Made by a program: the position numbers and the translations under genes. 64,000 nucleotides of DNA, from NCBI GenBank assembly GCA_013349295.1, contig DUZW01000015.1:1-64000 (forward strand), written 5' to 3'. The notes under the pieces were generated by a model that was not told the origin of the DNA, searched no databases, and saw only the letters and a program-made list of their open reading frames with translations. The number at the start of each line of letters is the position of its first letter. The first letter of the stretch is position 1. Source of the stretch: Deltaproteobacteria bacterium. GTDB lineage: Bacteria; Desulfobacterota; Desulfobulbia; Desulfobulbales; Desulfurivibrionaceae. Shown piece by piece: positions 42,934-51,527 of this stretch.

Positions 42934-43701
42934 TTAGCCTCTGAGTCCCGCGATAAAAGAGCCCACCGCTTCCGGACCTTTTTCTTCCACCAATCTGATG
43001 GTGGCGGTGCCGATCACCGCCAGGTCTGCTTTGCCGGTCAGGATTTGGACGTCTTCCCTGCTGCTGATGCCGAAACCCACGGCAAGCGGCAGCTCCGTAG
43101 CCCTGCGACAGCGGGACAGGTAAGCATCGAAGGAGGCATCGAATTCGGTTTTGTTGCCGGTGACGCCCCGGCGGGCCACGCAGTAGATGAATCCGGCCCC
43201 ATGTCCGGCCAGATTTCGCATCCGTTCCTCGGTGCTGGTGGGGGCGAAGATCTGGATTGCGGCAAGCTCAAGTTCCCGGGTCAGCCGGAGATACTCCTCG
43301 CCCTCCTCGGGCGGCAGGTCGGGGATGATGAAACCTCTGATCCCGATGTCCTTGGCTTTGGTCAAAAAATCCTTCAGACCGTACTTGAAGAGGATGTTGT
43401 AGTAGGTCATGAACAGGAAGGGGATATCGTATTGGGCCGTCATCTCCGCGGCAAAGGCAAGGCAGTCGGCGACCTTGGTCCCGGTAGCAATGGCCTCCTG
43501 GTTGGCCTTGATGATCATGGGGCCGTCGGCCATGGGCTCGGAAAAGGGGATCTGGAGCTCGATCACGTCCACCCCGTTTTCCACCATCTGGCGGATCACC
43601 TCGCGGTTTACCGCAAAGGAAGGGTAGCCCAGCACCAAATGGGTCATGAGCAGAATGTCTTTTTTTGTCCGGGCTTCCCGGAGCTGCTCAGCGAGCTGCA
43701 T
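42934..43701 (-). CDS. trpA: Tryptophan synthase alpha subunit
   Basis: This 255-residue TIM-barrel enzyme cleaves indole-3-glycerol phosphate to indole and glyceraldehyde-3-phosphate. The catalytic Glu lies in VDVIELQIPFSEPMADGP (about 42-57), and the second acid in GFIIPDLPPEEGEEY. The phosphate site is VGFGISSREDV. The length is a little short of E. coli (268). The frame is open upstream to 43755, but homology starts at MQLAEQL. It overlaps trpB by 14 bases. Confidence 0.95.
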   Translation of the reverse strand: MQLAEQLREARTKKDILLMTHLVLGYPSFAVNREVIRQMVENGVDVIELQIPFSEPMADGPMIIKANQEAIATGTKVADCLAFAAEMTAQYDIPFLFMTYYNILFKYGLKDFLTKAKDIGIRGFIIPDLPPEEGEEYLRLTRELELAAIQIFAPTSTEERMRNLAGHGAGFIYCVARRGVTGNKTEFDASFDAYLSRCRRATELPLAVGFGISSREDVQILTGKADLAVIGTATIRLVEEKGPEAVGSFIAGLRG

Positions 43702-44920
43702 ATTCCTCTCCCTTTTTCCGGATAAATTCTTTCCAGGACGGATCGTCAAAGGCATGGGCTATGGTGAAGATATCCTTGTCGCCCCGGCCGGACTGGTTGA
43801 TGATAACGGCTTGGTCGCCGCTCAGTTCTCCTGCCTCCTTGAAGGCCTGGACAAAGGCATGGCTGGATTCCAGGGCCGGGATGATTCCTTCCTTCTTGAT
43901 GGTGAGATCGAGAGCCGCCATGACCTCCTGGTCGGTGGCTGCGGCAAAGCGAACCCGCCCTTTTTCCCAAAGGTCGGTGAGCAGGGGGGAAACCCCGATG
44001 TAATCAAGCCCCGCGGCAACCGAATGGGTGTCGCGCATCTGGCCGTCTGCATCCTGGAGAAACATGGTTTTGTACCCCTGGGCCACGCCGGGGGAGGCAT
44101 CCCGGCTCGCAAGCCGTGCCGCATGCTGGCCGGTCTCAATCCCCTTGCCGCCCGCTTCCACCCCGATCAGTTCCACCTCGGGATCGGCAAGAAAGCCCTG
44201 GAAGATGCCCATGGCGTTTGAGCCGCCGCCCACACAGGCATAGACCCGGGCCGGGAGTGAGCCGTGGACTGCGAGAATCTGTTTGCGCGCCTCAAGTCCA
44301 ATGATGGACTGGAACCAGGCGACCATCTCCGGAAAGGGGTGCGGCCCGCAGACCGTTCCCATCACGTAGTGGGTGGTGTCCATGTTGGAAACCCAGTCGC
44401 GGAAGGCCTCGTTGATGGCGTCCTTGAGGGTGCGGCTGCCGGTGGTGACCGGGACCACGGTGGCGCCGAGCTTCTCCATCCAGAAAACATTGGGCCGCTG
44501 GCGGTGGACATCTTCTTCGCCCATGTAGATGGTGCAGGCAAAGCCGAACTTGGCGGCCATGGTGGCGCAGGCCACCCCGTGCTGGCCCGCGCCGGTTTCG
44601 GCGATGACCCGGGTCTTGCCCATGCGTTTGACCAGTAACCCCTGGCCCATGACGTTGTTGGCCTTGTGCGCCCCGGTGTGATTGAGATCCTCGCGCTTAA
44701 TGAAGATCTGGGCGCCGCCGAAGTGGCGGCTCAGGTTTTCGGCATGGGTGAGGGGAGTGGGGCGGCAGGAGTATGAGCCCATCAGTGCGACGTATTCCTG
44801 CCAGAAGGCAGGGTCAGCCTTGGCCCTGGCGTAGACTTCCCTCAGCTCGCGGAATGTTTCGTAAAGCACTTCCGGAATAAAGGCGCCGCCCCATTGTCCA
44901 AAGTAGCCTGGTTTATTCAT
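43688..44920 (-). CDS. trpB: Tryptophan synthase beta subunit
   Basis: This 410-residue PLP enzyme condenses indole with serine. The PLP lysine is in NHTGAHKANNVMGQ (about residue 86), the phosphate-binding glycines are in CVGGGSNAMGIF, and the serine site is AETGAGQHGVA. This is the TrpB1 type, which pairs with TrpA. ATG 44920 follows AAGGATTTTCACC. No other trp biosynthesis genes adjoin, so trpBA is separate from the rest of the pathway here. Confidence 0.95.
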   Translation of the reverse strand: MNKPGYFGQWGGAFIPEVLYETFRELREVYARAKADPAFWQEYVALMGSYSCRPTPLTHAENLSRHFGGAQIFIKREDLNHTGAHKANNVMGQGLLVKRMGKTRVIAETGAGQHGVACATMAAKFGFACTIYMGEEDVHRQRPNVFWMEKLGATVVPVTTGSRTLKDAINEAFRDWVSNMDTTHYVMGTVCGPHPFPEMVAWFQSIIGLEARKQILAVHGSLPARVYACVGGGSNAMGIFQGFLADPEVELIGVEAGGKGIETGQHAARLASRDASPGVAQGYKTMFLQDADGQMRDTHSVAAGLDYIGVSPLLTDLWEKGRVRFAAATDQEVMAALDLTIKKEGIIPALESSHAFVQAFKEAGELSGDQAVIINQSGRGDKDIFTIAHAFDDPSWKEFIRKKGEEYAAR

Positions 44921-45399
44921 GGTGAAAATCCTTATCGCCTAACCTGTAAATTCTTTTGCGGGGATATTTTAAATACGCTAAGATACTCTATGTCCAGCAG
45001 ATTAGACAAGGAGAGAAGAGCGAGAACGTCTAAAAAGCCCGGCTCTATGCCGATGTATTCCCTTTTTTTTCCGAGTTTCAGCCGCTCTCCCTTTTATTCG
45101 GTGCCTCTGTTTCTGTCGAAGGCGTGCTGTCCGACCATGGCGTGAAACGCGGCTAATCCTAGTGTTTTCGGCATATTTGATTGGAATCAATACACTATTT
45201 TTTCGTGCTTTCCGCTTGACAGGTTTTTTGTTTCCATGTACACGATAGGGACGCGTTTTATCGGAAATTCAGCAGATACACAGCGTTTTAGCCGGTTTCG
45301 AAGCCTCCTTCCCGGCATGCTTCGCTTCCCGTGTGCGTCAACTTTACCTGTTTGCTGTGATGGAGTACTCCAAACCCTCACCATGGGAGAAAACGGGAT
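44921..45399. other. 479 bp divergent control region (trpB / roadblock cluster)
   Basis: There is no convincing gene. It contains a possible trpB promoter (44980-45009). On the plus strand a TTGACA hexamer at 45216-45221 has TACACG 17 bases later, a weak -10. I looked for a trp leader peptide and attenuator hairpin upstream of trpB and did not see one. Confidence 0.5.
44980..45009 (-). promoter_or_regulatory. Candidate trpB promoter
   Basis: On the minus strand TTGTCT (45004-45009) and TATCTT (44980-44985) are separated by 18 bases, 60 bp upstream of the trpB ATG. Each box matches the sigma-70 consensus at four of six positions, so support is modest. Confidence 0.3.
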
Positions 45400-45795
45400 A
45401 TGCAAGATTTTATCCTGACTGCGGAAATTCTGGATAAAGCCAGAAACGCCATTGAAGGATCGCTCATTCAGGCCGGCGTTCGAACCGCCCTGCTCATCGA
45501 TGGGGCAGGCAATATCCTGTCCAACTGCGGGCATAACACCGATGATATCGACGCCATTTCCCTGGCTGCTTTGGCTGCTGCCAACCTGGGCGCAACTTCC
45601 CAAATCGCCAAACTGATCGGCGAGGAAGATTTTTCCCTGCTCTTTCATAAGGGGAAAAACGGGAATATTCATTTTGGCCGGATTGGCGACGAGCTTATTC
45701 TCATCACCATTTTCGGGGAAGATGTCTCGCTCGGTTTAGTGCGTTGCCGGGTGACCGATCTGTCCGAAACCCTACTGAAAATCTTTGAAGGGTGA
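45400..45795 (+). CDS. Roadblock/LC7 domain protein (MglB-like)
   Basis: This 131-residue protein is a single roadblock/LC7 fold: helix LDKARNAIEGSLIQAGVRTALLIDGAGNILSNCG, then ISLAALAAANLGATSQIAKLIGEEDFSLLFHKG and a strand GDELILITIFG. In Myxococcus, MglB is a roadblock GAP for the GTPase MglA and sets cell polarity. The MglA-like gene starts 3 bp downstream, so the two form an operon and probably a complex. Confidence 0.85.
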   Translation: MQDFILTAEILDKARNAIEGSLIQAGVRTALLIDGAGNILSNCGHNTDDIDAISLAALAAANLGATSQIAKLIGEEDFSLLFHKGKNGNIHFGRIGDELILITIFGEDVSLGLVRCRVTDLSETLLKIFEG

Positions 45796-45798
45796 CCA

Positions 45799-46419
45799 AT
45801 GGCGCTTATTGATCTCAGTAAAAAGGAAATTCACTGCAAGATCGTTTATTACGGTCCGGGCCGTTGCGGGAAGACGACCAATCTGCTCACCGTGCACAGC
45901 ACCATGGCGGATAATGCCCGGGGCAAGATGTTGACCATCGAAACCAAGGGTGACCGTACCCTGTTTTTCGATCTTCTCCCCCTGAACCTGGGAACGATCC
46001 GGGGGTTTAATATCCGGATCCAGCTCTATACCGTACCGGGTCAGGTCATGTATGCCGCCACCCGCAAGCTTGTTCTCAAGGGGGTGGATGGTTTGGTTTT
46101 TGTGGCCGATCCCCTTCAGGTCCGTCGGGAGAGAAACATCGAAAGCTTGGAAGACCTGCGGGTAAATCTCCTGGACTATGGCCTCAAACTGGAAGAATTG
46201 CCCCTGGTTATTCAGTATAATAAGCGGGATCTTGTTGACACCCCGATTCCCACCCTGACCGTGGCGGAGCTTGATGCTGATCTGAATAGCGTCTTCAATG
46301 TGAAAACCTTTGAGGCCTCAGCGGTTACGGGAATGGGGGTTTTTGAAACCTTGCGGGAAATCAGCAAACAAACTGTGCGGTATGTCACCAATAAGCATCT
46401 GCTGCATGTGACGAAATAG
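45799..46419 (+). CDS. MglA-like small GTPase
   Basis: This 206-residue Ras-superfamily GTPase has P-loop YGPGRCGKTTN (about residues 16-26), switch I region around TIETKGDRTLFFDLLP, switch II TVPGQVMYAATRKLVLKGVDG (PGQ in place of DxxG, as in MglA) and QYNKRD specificity loop. MglA-type GTPases switch between poles and control motility or secretion machinery. It sits between the roadblock gene and a larger unknown gene, with a PilB-like motor ATPase downstream. I infer that it controls that motor. Confidence 0.9.
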   Translation: MALIDLSKKEIHCKIVYYGPGRCGKTTNLLTVHSTMADNARGKMLTIETKGDRTLFFDLLPLNLGTIRGFNIRIQLYTVPGQVMYAATRKLVLKGVDGLVFVADPLQVRRERNIESLEDLRVNLLDYGLKLEELPLVIQYNKRDLVDTPIPTLTVAELDADLNSVFNVKTFEASAVTGMGVFETLREISKQTVRYVTNKHLLHVTK

Positions 46420-46469
46420 GCCTCCGGTGATGTTCCGAGGTTGGCAATTTCTCAAGGAGAATGGAGTTT

Positions 46470-47894
46470 ATGACTGACAAGGCCCCCGATCGCGACTTCC
46501 ATGATGAAATTGATGACGCCATTGATAATCTTTTCTCCCCCCGGATGGGATCCGACCTTGGCAAGCCCGCGGAAACGCCCTCGCTTCAACCGGTGGCCCA
46601 GGCGGCAGCCGACCCGGCGCCGGTAACAACCGCTCCGGTGCCGGGCAGCCTGCTTTCCGTCGATGGCACGGATGCCTTTGCTCCTTTTGACGAAGCCCTG
46701 CTCTCTCTGGACTGGGAGATTTCTCCTGGCAACATCGAAAAAGCCCGGAGCGCCCTGAAGGAAATCCAGGGCTTTTTCGAGGTGGACAAGGCTGTCGCCC
46801 TGACGGAAATTTTTGCGCTCATGGACAGGTTGCTTGAAGTCATGGCCATTGCCCCGCAAAGCGTTTCCACCTCCGCCCCGAAAACCTTGCAGGAAGGTTT
46901 GCAAACTTTGCGGGTCGCGGCCGGTGCCGATGATCTTTCCCTCGTAGAGAAAACACTGATCGATCCCACCCTCTCCGAGTTGCGTTCCGCTATTCCCAAC
47001 ATCCCCAAGGATTACAGCAAGCTCGGGCAGACGGCTCAGCCCAAGACACAAGGCGTCTCCGGGATCGAGCAGAAAACGGAGGCCGCCGCCGTTACCCCGG
47101 TTCAGTCCGTGCCGACGGAAGAGGATGTTTTGCCTGAACTCCCCGTCGTCGCTCCCTCAGGCACCTCGGCGGCAGTGCTGATTGAAACAGTGAATGGCCA
47201 TATCGCCGTGCTGGGCAAGTGCATTGCCAAACGGATTGTTCCGATTGAAAACCTTTTTGCCAAAACGCCCGGTTATGAAAAACTGCATGCCATCCACACC
47301 GAGTTGCGGGAACGCATGGAAAGGCAAAAGCAAAATTTGATCAAGGCGTTGGGCGTGGACTATCAGGCGGACGCACCTCTTCCGTTAGAGCCGGCCGCCG
47401 GGCAGTCGGAAAAGTCCGCAGTGTCGACGGCGGCTGCCTGCCCTTGGCAGAATGTGGCACTTGCCAGCTGGGGCGGCAAAAAAGTCGGCTTTCTGCCTGA
47501 GCAGATTGTCTACCAAAAGAAACCGGCGGAGCGGGTCAGGAAATGCGGTTCGTTTTTGCCCATGAAAAAACTGAAACGCGGATTGTTTGGCAAGATCAGC
47601 TTTGTCGTGCAAGGAGAGCTGAGCTTTCGCGATGAAGCCACGTTGAATATGCTGACCATTCCGGTGGCCAATCCTTCGGGCGCGAAAGAATATACCCCCA
47701 GGGCCGACAGCCCTCTGCTCATTCTTTTCAAAGAGAACAGCGGCATGGCATTCTGGCTTGACGAGCCGACAGAGCAATTTGATACCTCCACCGGTTGTCG
47801 CTGGGAACCGGTGGCTGATCCCACCACCCTTGTCGCCGGCAATCTCACGGTCAATGGGGAAATCGTTCCGGTCATAACCATGCGGGGCATGTAA
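46470..47894 (+). CDS. Unknown 474-residue protein; possible CheW-like C-terminal domain
   Basis: I do not recognise the family. Residues ~1-70 are acidic and Pro/Ala-rich linker, ~70-170 helical (SPGNIEKARSALKEIQGFFEVDKAVALTEIF), ~230-300 helical with a basic stretch, and ~330-474 beta-rich. The C-terminal part has WQNVALASWGGKKVGFLPEQI, then SPLLILFKENSGMAFWLDEP and NLTVNGEIVPVITM, the order expected of a divergent CheW-like fold; this is only a suggestion. ATG 46470 has AAGGAGA nine bases upstream; ATG 46461 is too close to it. Its place between the GTPase and motor ATPase suggests an adaptor. Confidence 0.65.
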   Translation: MTDKAPDRDFHDEIDDAIDNLFSPRMGSDLGKPAETPSLQPVAQAAADPAPVTTAPVPGSLLSVDGTDAFAPFDEALLSLDWEISPGNIEKARSALKEIQGFFEVDKAVALTEIFALMDRLLEVMAIAPQSVSTSAPKTLQEGLQTLRVAAGADDLSLVEKTLIDPTLSELRSAIPNIPKDYSKLGQTAQPKTQGVSGIEQKTEAAAVTPVQSVPTEEDVLPELPVVAPSGTSAAVLIETVNGHIAVLGKCIAKRIVPIENLFAKTPGYEKLHAIHTELRERMERQKQNLIKALGVDYQADAPLPLEPAAGQSEKSAVSTAAACPWQNVALASWGGKKVGFLPEQIVYQKKPAERVRKCGSFLPMKKLKRGLFGKISFVVQGELSFRDEATLNMLTIPVANPSGAKEYTPRADSPLLILFKENSGMAFWLDEPTEQFDTSTGCRWEPVADPTTLVAGNLTVNGEIVPVITMRGM

Positions 47895-47903
47895 TCAGTC
47901 GGC

Positions 47904-50246
47904 ATGAGCATGACAACCACCCTGGTCACCAAGGAAGTCATCGAGGCAAAGCTTGCCGAAGCCGATCTGTATGCCGGACAAGGGCTCATTGAAGAGGCTC
48001 TGGCTCTGTGCGAGGCACTGCTTTCCCAGATTGGTGACAGCGAGCCGATTCTCCGTGATCTGGTTGAGGAACGGCTGGTTGTCCTGCAAACCGAACGGGG
48101 CATGGCCGCCTCCGGTACCGCTCCGGTTGCAGGTGTCCGCCAGATTTCCGATGCCGACCGTTTTGAGAATTGCCAGGGACTGATGGTTGCGGGTTTTTAC
48201 AACGAGGCAGGGGAAGAGCTGCGGGCATTGCTCTCCACCGGATACCGGCCGGCCATGGTTCATGCCAAGATAGGGACGTGCTGTCTCCAGCTTGACAACC
48301 CCTTTGAAGCCATAGAGCATTTTGAAGCCGCGTTCAGAAAAAAAGGGGGATTCGACCGAAAGATCGAGCGTCTCCAGCTCCTCGACCAGCTTGCCCTCAC
48401 CTACGAAAGCACCGGTTCCATTCCTTCCACCATCAAAACCCTGGAGGAAATGGTTGCCCTTGATCCCAGCTATCGCAACGCCAGACAGCGCCTTGCCACC
48501 CTCTCCCAGAGTACGTCCAAGTATGGTCAGTTTTACGGTCTGATCCGTAACAAATTGCTGACGCCGGCTCAATTTGATGAGGCCAGGGTCAAGGCCAAGC
48601 AGCATAATAAAACGCTGGACAGCGTTTTGCTCGGGGATTTTGGTGTTGACCGAAAAGAGCTTGGCGCATCCTTAAGCGAATATTACGGCTGTCCGTTTGT
48701 CGAGTTCGGCGATATGGAGGCACCTGAGGCGCCTGCCTGTATTCAGGGCGCCAAGGAGAGCTATTTCCGGATCAATGTTTTTATTCCCATCGGTCAAGAT
48801 GGGGGGCGCGTTGTTGTGCTGGCCGACAATCCCCACGATCTCGGCAAGCAGGATAATATCCGTTCCGTTCTTCACGGCGCCGCTTTTCGGTTTGCCGTGG
48901 GGCTCAAGGATGATATCAACAAGTTTATCGACTTTTTTTACGGCAAACATGCGCTGGGGCAAGGAGCGCAGGATGTTTTTGAAGACCTTGAGATTTTAGA
49001 GGAATCCAACGGGAGTCGTGATGAGGAGGAGGAAATCGGCGGTGCCGCCGATGGGGTTGTGGTGCAGATGGCCAACAGGATCATCGAGGATGCGGTGGCC
49101 CGCAACGCTTCGGACATCCATATTGAATCGCTGCCCGGCAAGAAAGGAACCATGGTACGCTTTCGCGTTGACGGCATCTGCTCCCCTTATAAAAATATCC
49201 CCTTCACCTATAAGCGGCCTTTGATCTCCCGTCTGAAGATTCTAGCCAAGCTTGATATCTCCGAGAGACGGTTGCCCCAGGACGGCAAAATCAAGTTCAA
49301 AACCCGTCGCGGCAAGATCGAACTTCGGGTCGCTTCCCTCCCCACTCACGGGGGCAACGAGGATATGGTCCTGCGTATTCTCGCCGCCGGGTCTGCCTTG
49401 CCTTTGGAGAAAATGGGATTGTCCGAAAGAAATCTCAAGGAGCTGCGCCGCCTTCTTGATCTGCCTTACGGTTTGATCCTTGTGGTCGGCCCCACCGGTT
49501 CCGGTAAAACAACCACCCTGCACAGCGCGCTCAACTACGTCAACCGGCCGGAAAAAAAGATCTGGACCGTCGAGGATCCGGTGGAGATTGTTCAGGACGG
49601 CCTGCGGCAGGTGCAGGTGGAAAACAAGATCGGCCTTGATTTCGCCAAAATTCTGAGGGCTTTTTTGCGGGCCGACCCCGATATCATCATGGTCGGCGAA
49701 ACCCGTGATCAGGAAACCGCCGAAACCGTTATCGAGGCGGCGCTCACCGGGCATCTTGTTTTTACGACACTGCATACCAATTCCGCCCCGGAAACAGTTA
49801 CCCGGCTTCTCGGCATGGGGATCGATCCCTTTAATTTTTCCGACTCCTTGCTCGGTATTCTGGCCCAACGTCTGGTGCGTCGGTTGTGCCCCCATTGCCG
49901 GGAACCATACGCTCCGGATGCGGCGGAAAAAGAGTTGCTGGTCATGGAGTATGGGGCACATCCCTTGAGTCCGCTGACCATGGCGGAGATTGATCGGGCA
50001 GCGTTATACAGGCCGAAAGGTTGCGATAAATGTAAAAAAAGCGGCTACCTGGGTCGGCTTGCCATCCATGAGCTGCTCACGGTCAGTGATGCGCTGAAGC
50101 TTCTCATTGTTAAGAACAGTCCCATCGCGGAAATCCGGGACGAGGCGTTGCGGGTGGGTATGCTTACTCTCAAGCAGGACGGCATTCGCAAGGTGCTGGC
50201 GGGGCTGACCGACCTCTTGCAGGTTCGGGCGGCCTGCATCAAATAA
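47904..50246 (+). CDS. TPR plus GspE/PilB-type motor ATPase
   Basis: This 780-residue protein joins an N-terminal TPR region (~1-210, AFRKKGGFDRKIERLQLLDQLALTYESTG) to a GspE/PilB ATPase. An N1/MshEN-like domain (~215-350) precedes the catalytic part: the DIHIESLPGKKG region, Walker A VVGPTGSGKTTT (~527), Asp box TVEDPVEI, Walker B DPDIIMVGETRD (~590), His box GHLVFTTLHTN, and a zinc site CPHC...CDKC (~661 and ~705). Such hexameric ATPases power pilus or type II secretion assembly. No pilin, platform, secretin or PilT gene is beside it. The TPR extension is unusual. It starts 9 bp after the unknown gene. Confidence 0.85.
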   Translation: MSMTTTLVTKEVIEAKLAEADLYAGQGLIEEALALCEALLSQIGDSEPILRDLVEERLVVLQTERGMAASGTAPVAGVRQISDADRFENCQGLMVAGFYNEAGEELRALLSTGYRPAMVHAKIGTCCLQLDNPFEAIEHFEAAFRKKGGFDRKIERLQLLDQLALTYESTGSIPSTIKTLEEMVALDPSYRNARQRLATLSQSTSKYGQFYGLIRNKLLTPAQFDEARVKAKQHNKTLDSVLLGDFGVDRKELGASLSEYYGCPFVEFGDMEAPEAPACIQGAKESYFRINVFIPIGQDGGRVVVLADNPHDLGKQDNIRSVLHGAAFRFAVGLKDDINKFIDFFYGKHALGQGAQDVFEDLEILEESNGSRDEEEEIGGAADGVVVQMANRIIEDAVARNASDIHIESLPGKKGTMVRFRVDGICSPYKNIPFTYKRPLISRLKILAKLDISERRLPQDGKIKFKTRRGKIELRVASLPTHGGNEDMVLRILAAGSALPLEKMGLSERNLKELRRLLDLPYGLILVVGPTGSGKTTTLHSALNYVNRPEKKIWTVEDPVEIVQDGLRQVQVENKIGLDFAKILRAFLRADPDIIMVGETRDQETAETVIEAALTGHLVFTTLHTNSAPETVTRLLGMGIDPFNFSDSLLGILAQRLVRRLCPHCREPYAPDAAEKELLVMEYGAHPLSPLTMAEIDRAALYRPKGCDKCKKSGYLGRLAIHELLTVSDALKLLIVKNSPIAEIRDEALRVGMLTLKQDGIRKVLAGLTDLLQVRAACIK

Positions 50247-50285
50247 AGGGTTGAAACACGAACCCATGCAATAGGGGCAGTTTTT

Positions 50286-51431
50286 ATGAAAAGAGTGCTG
50301 GTTGTTGACGACGACCATGGTTTTTTGCTGAGTTTGCAGGACATGTGCCGGGAGCGGGTCGATACATTTGAGATCGTTACCGCAGGGAACGGCAAGGAGG
50401 CACTGGCCGTCCTTGCCGGTCAGTCGGTGCATTTGGTGGTCACAGACTTGAAGATGCCGGAAATGGACGGGTTCGAGTTGATCAGTCGAATGAGCAGGCT
50501 CAGTAATTCCGTGCCGGTCATTGCCATGACCGCCTTCGGTACTCCGGAAATGGAAGATCGGCTCATGAACCTGGGGGCTTTTCAATACATAGAAAAGCCT
50601 GTTGATTTTGAATTGCTCCTGCAAAAAATCAAAAGTGGCCTGGCCGTGGGCGCTAAAGGGCATGTGTCCGGCGTGTCATTGCCCTCTTTTTTGCAGCTTC
50701 TTGAGCTTGACCGGAAAACCTGCACCATCATGGCAAAAGCCGGCACCCGCACCGGACTGCTTTTTTTTGAAAACGGCAGCCTGATCAACGCCTATGCCGA
50801 GCCCATTGTCGGCCTTGACGCCGCTTTTGAGATCATCAGTTGGGAGCAGGCCGAGATCGAGATTTATAATTTTTGCCAGAACCGGAAACGGACCATTGAC
50901 GCCCCCTTGGGATTTATTCTTATCGAAGGCGCCCGATTGAGCGACGAACGGGGTGAGCAGGCCGGAGGTCCGGTCGCGGGACAGGGTGATGACGAATTTG
51001 ATCAGCTGGAAGATCTTGATTTTGTCACCGCCCCAGCACCACCGTCCTCGGCGGCGATGGCGCAGGCTCTGGGACAGGGCGGCAAGGCCGGTCTTGAAGA
51101 GGTGCTCAACGCAGCTCAGGGCGTCAACCGGATGGTGCTTGTCGCCAAGGATGGAAGTATCAGGATTCAGCGGAACATTGACAATAAGGAGTTTAAGCCA
51201 TTTGTCACCTATGTAGCCGTGGCGGCGGATAAAATTCGGGGGATTCTCGGGTTTGCCGATCTTCCCTCCCATATCATTCTCTCTCAGGATAAAGGCGAAC
51301 AGTTGCTGATCCTTCCGGGTGCGGAATTGTCGGTGGGGATAGAGGTGCAGTCCGGAGTTTCCCCCACCAAGCTTGTCGCTGCCATCGGCCCGGCCCTTGC
51401 CGAAGCACAGCAGCTTGAGTTGCAGGCTTAA
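50286..51431 (+). CDS. REC-PATAN(DUF4388)-roadblock response regulator
   Basis: This 381-residue protein starts with a receiver domain (VLVVDDDHGF; phosphoacceptor Asp in LVVTDLKMPEMDG near 57; Lys in IEKPVDF). Next comes a PATAN/DUF4388 domain (~120-215, SLPSFLQLLELDRKTCTIMA...TGLLFFENGSLINAYAE), and a C-terminal region (~265-375) with NAAQGVNRMVLVAKDGSIRI that resembles another roadblock fold. PATAN proteins control phototaxis and pilus-motor behaviour in cyanobacteria. A link between phospho-signalling and the GTPase/motor module is inferred from the neighbourhood. Confidence 0.8.
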   Translation: MKRVLVVDDDHGFLLSLQDMCRERVDTFEIVTAGNGKEALAVLAGQSVHLVVTDLKMPEMDGFELISRMSRLSNSVPVIAMTAFGTPEMEDRLMNLGAFQYIEKPVDFELLLQKIKSGLAVGAKGHVSGVSLPSFLQLLELDRKTCTIMAKAGTRTGLLFFENGSLINAYAEPIVGLDAAFEIISWEQAEIEIYNFCQNRKRTIDAPLGFILIEGARLSDERGEQAGGPVAGQGDDEFDQLEDLDFVTAPAPPSSAAMAQALGQGGKAGLEEVLNAAQGVNRMVLVAKDGSIRIQRNIDNKEFKPFVTYVAVAADKIRGILGFADLPSHIILSQDKGEQLLILPGAELSVGIEVQSGVSPTKLVAAIGPALAEAQQLELQA

Positions 51432-51434
51432 GAT

Positions 51435-51473
51435 CCGTAACGAACTCACCATTACTGTGTTTTTTCGTTACGG
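51435..51473. repeat. Palindrome CCGTAACGAA...TTCGTTACGG
   Basis: Perfect 10 bp arms (51435-51444 with 51464-51473) around a 19-base loop, four bases past the stop codon of the REC-PATAN gene. The right arm is preceded, not followed, by a T-run, so it is not a normal terminator. The arms recur at 37029-37069. Confidence 0.6.
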
Positions 51474-51527
51474 CATTTAAATATTACAGTTATTTCTGAA
51501 CGACAGCTTTAATGAGGAGCTGATAGC

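Noticed and set aside
45216-45244. Strong sigma-70 promoter for the GTPase/motor cluster
   Set aside because: TTGACA is perfect but the -10 (TACACG) is poor and lies ~155 bp from the first gene; not strong enough to list as a promoter.
44921-45399. A trp leader peptide, attenuator or T-box upstream of trpB
   Set aside because: I looked for Trp codon runs, alternate hairpins and T-box landmarks and found none.
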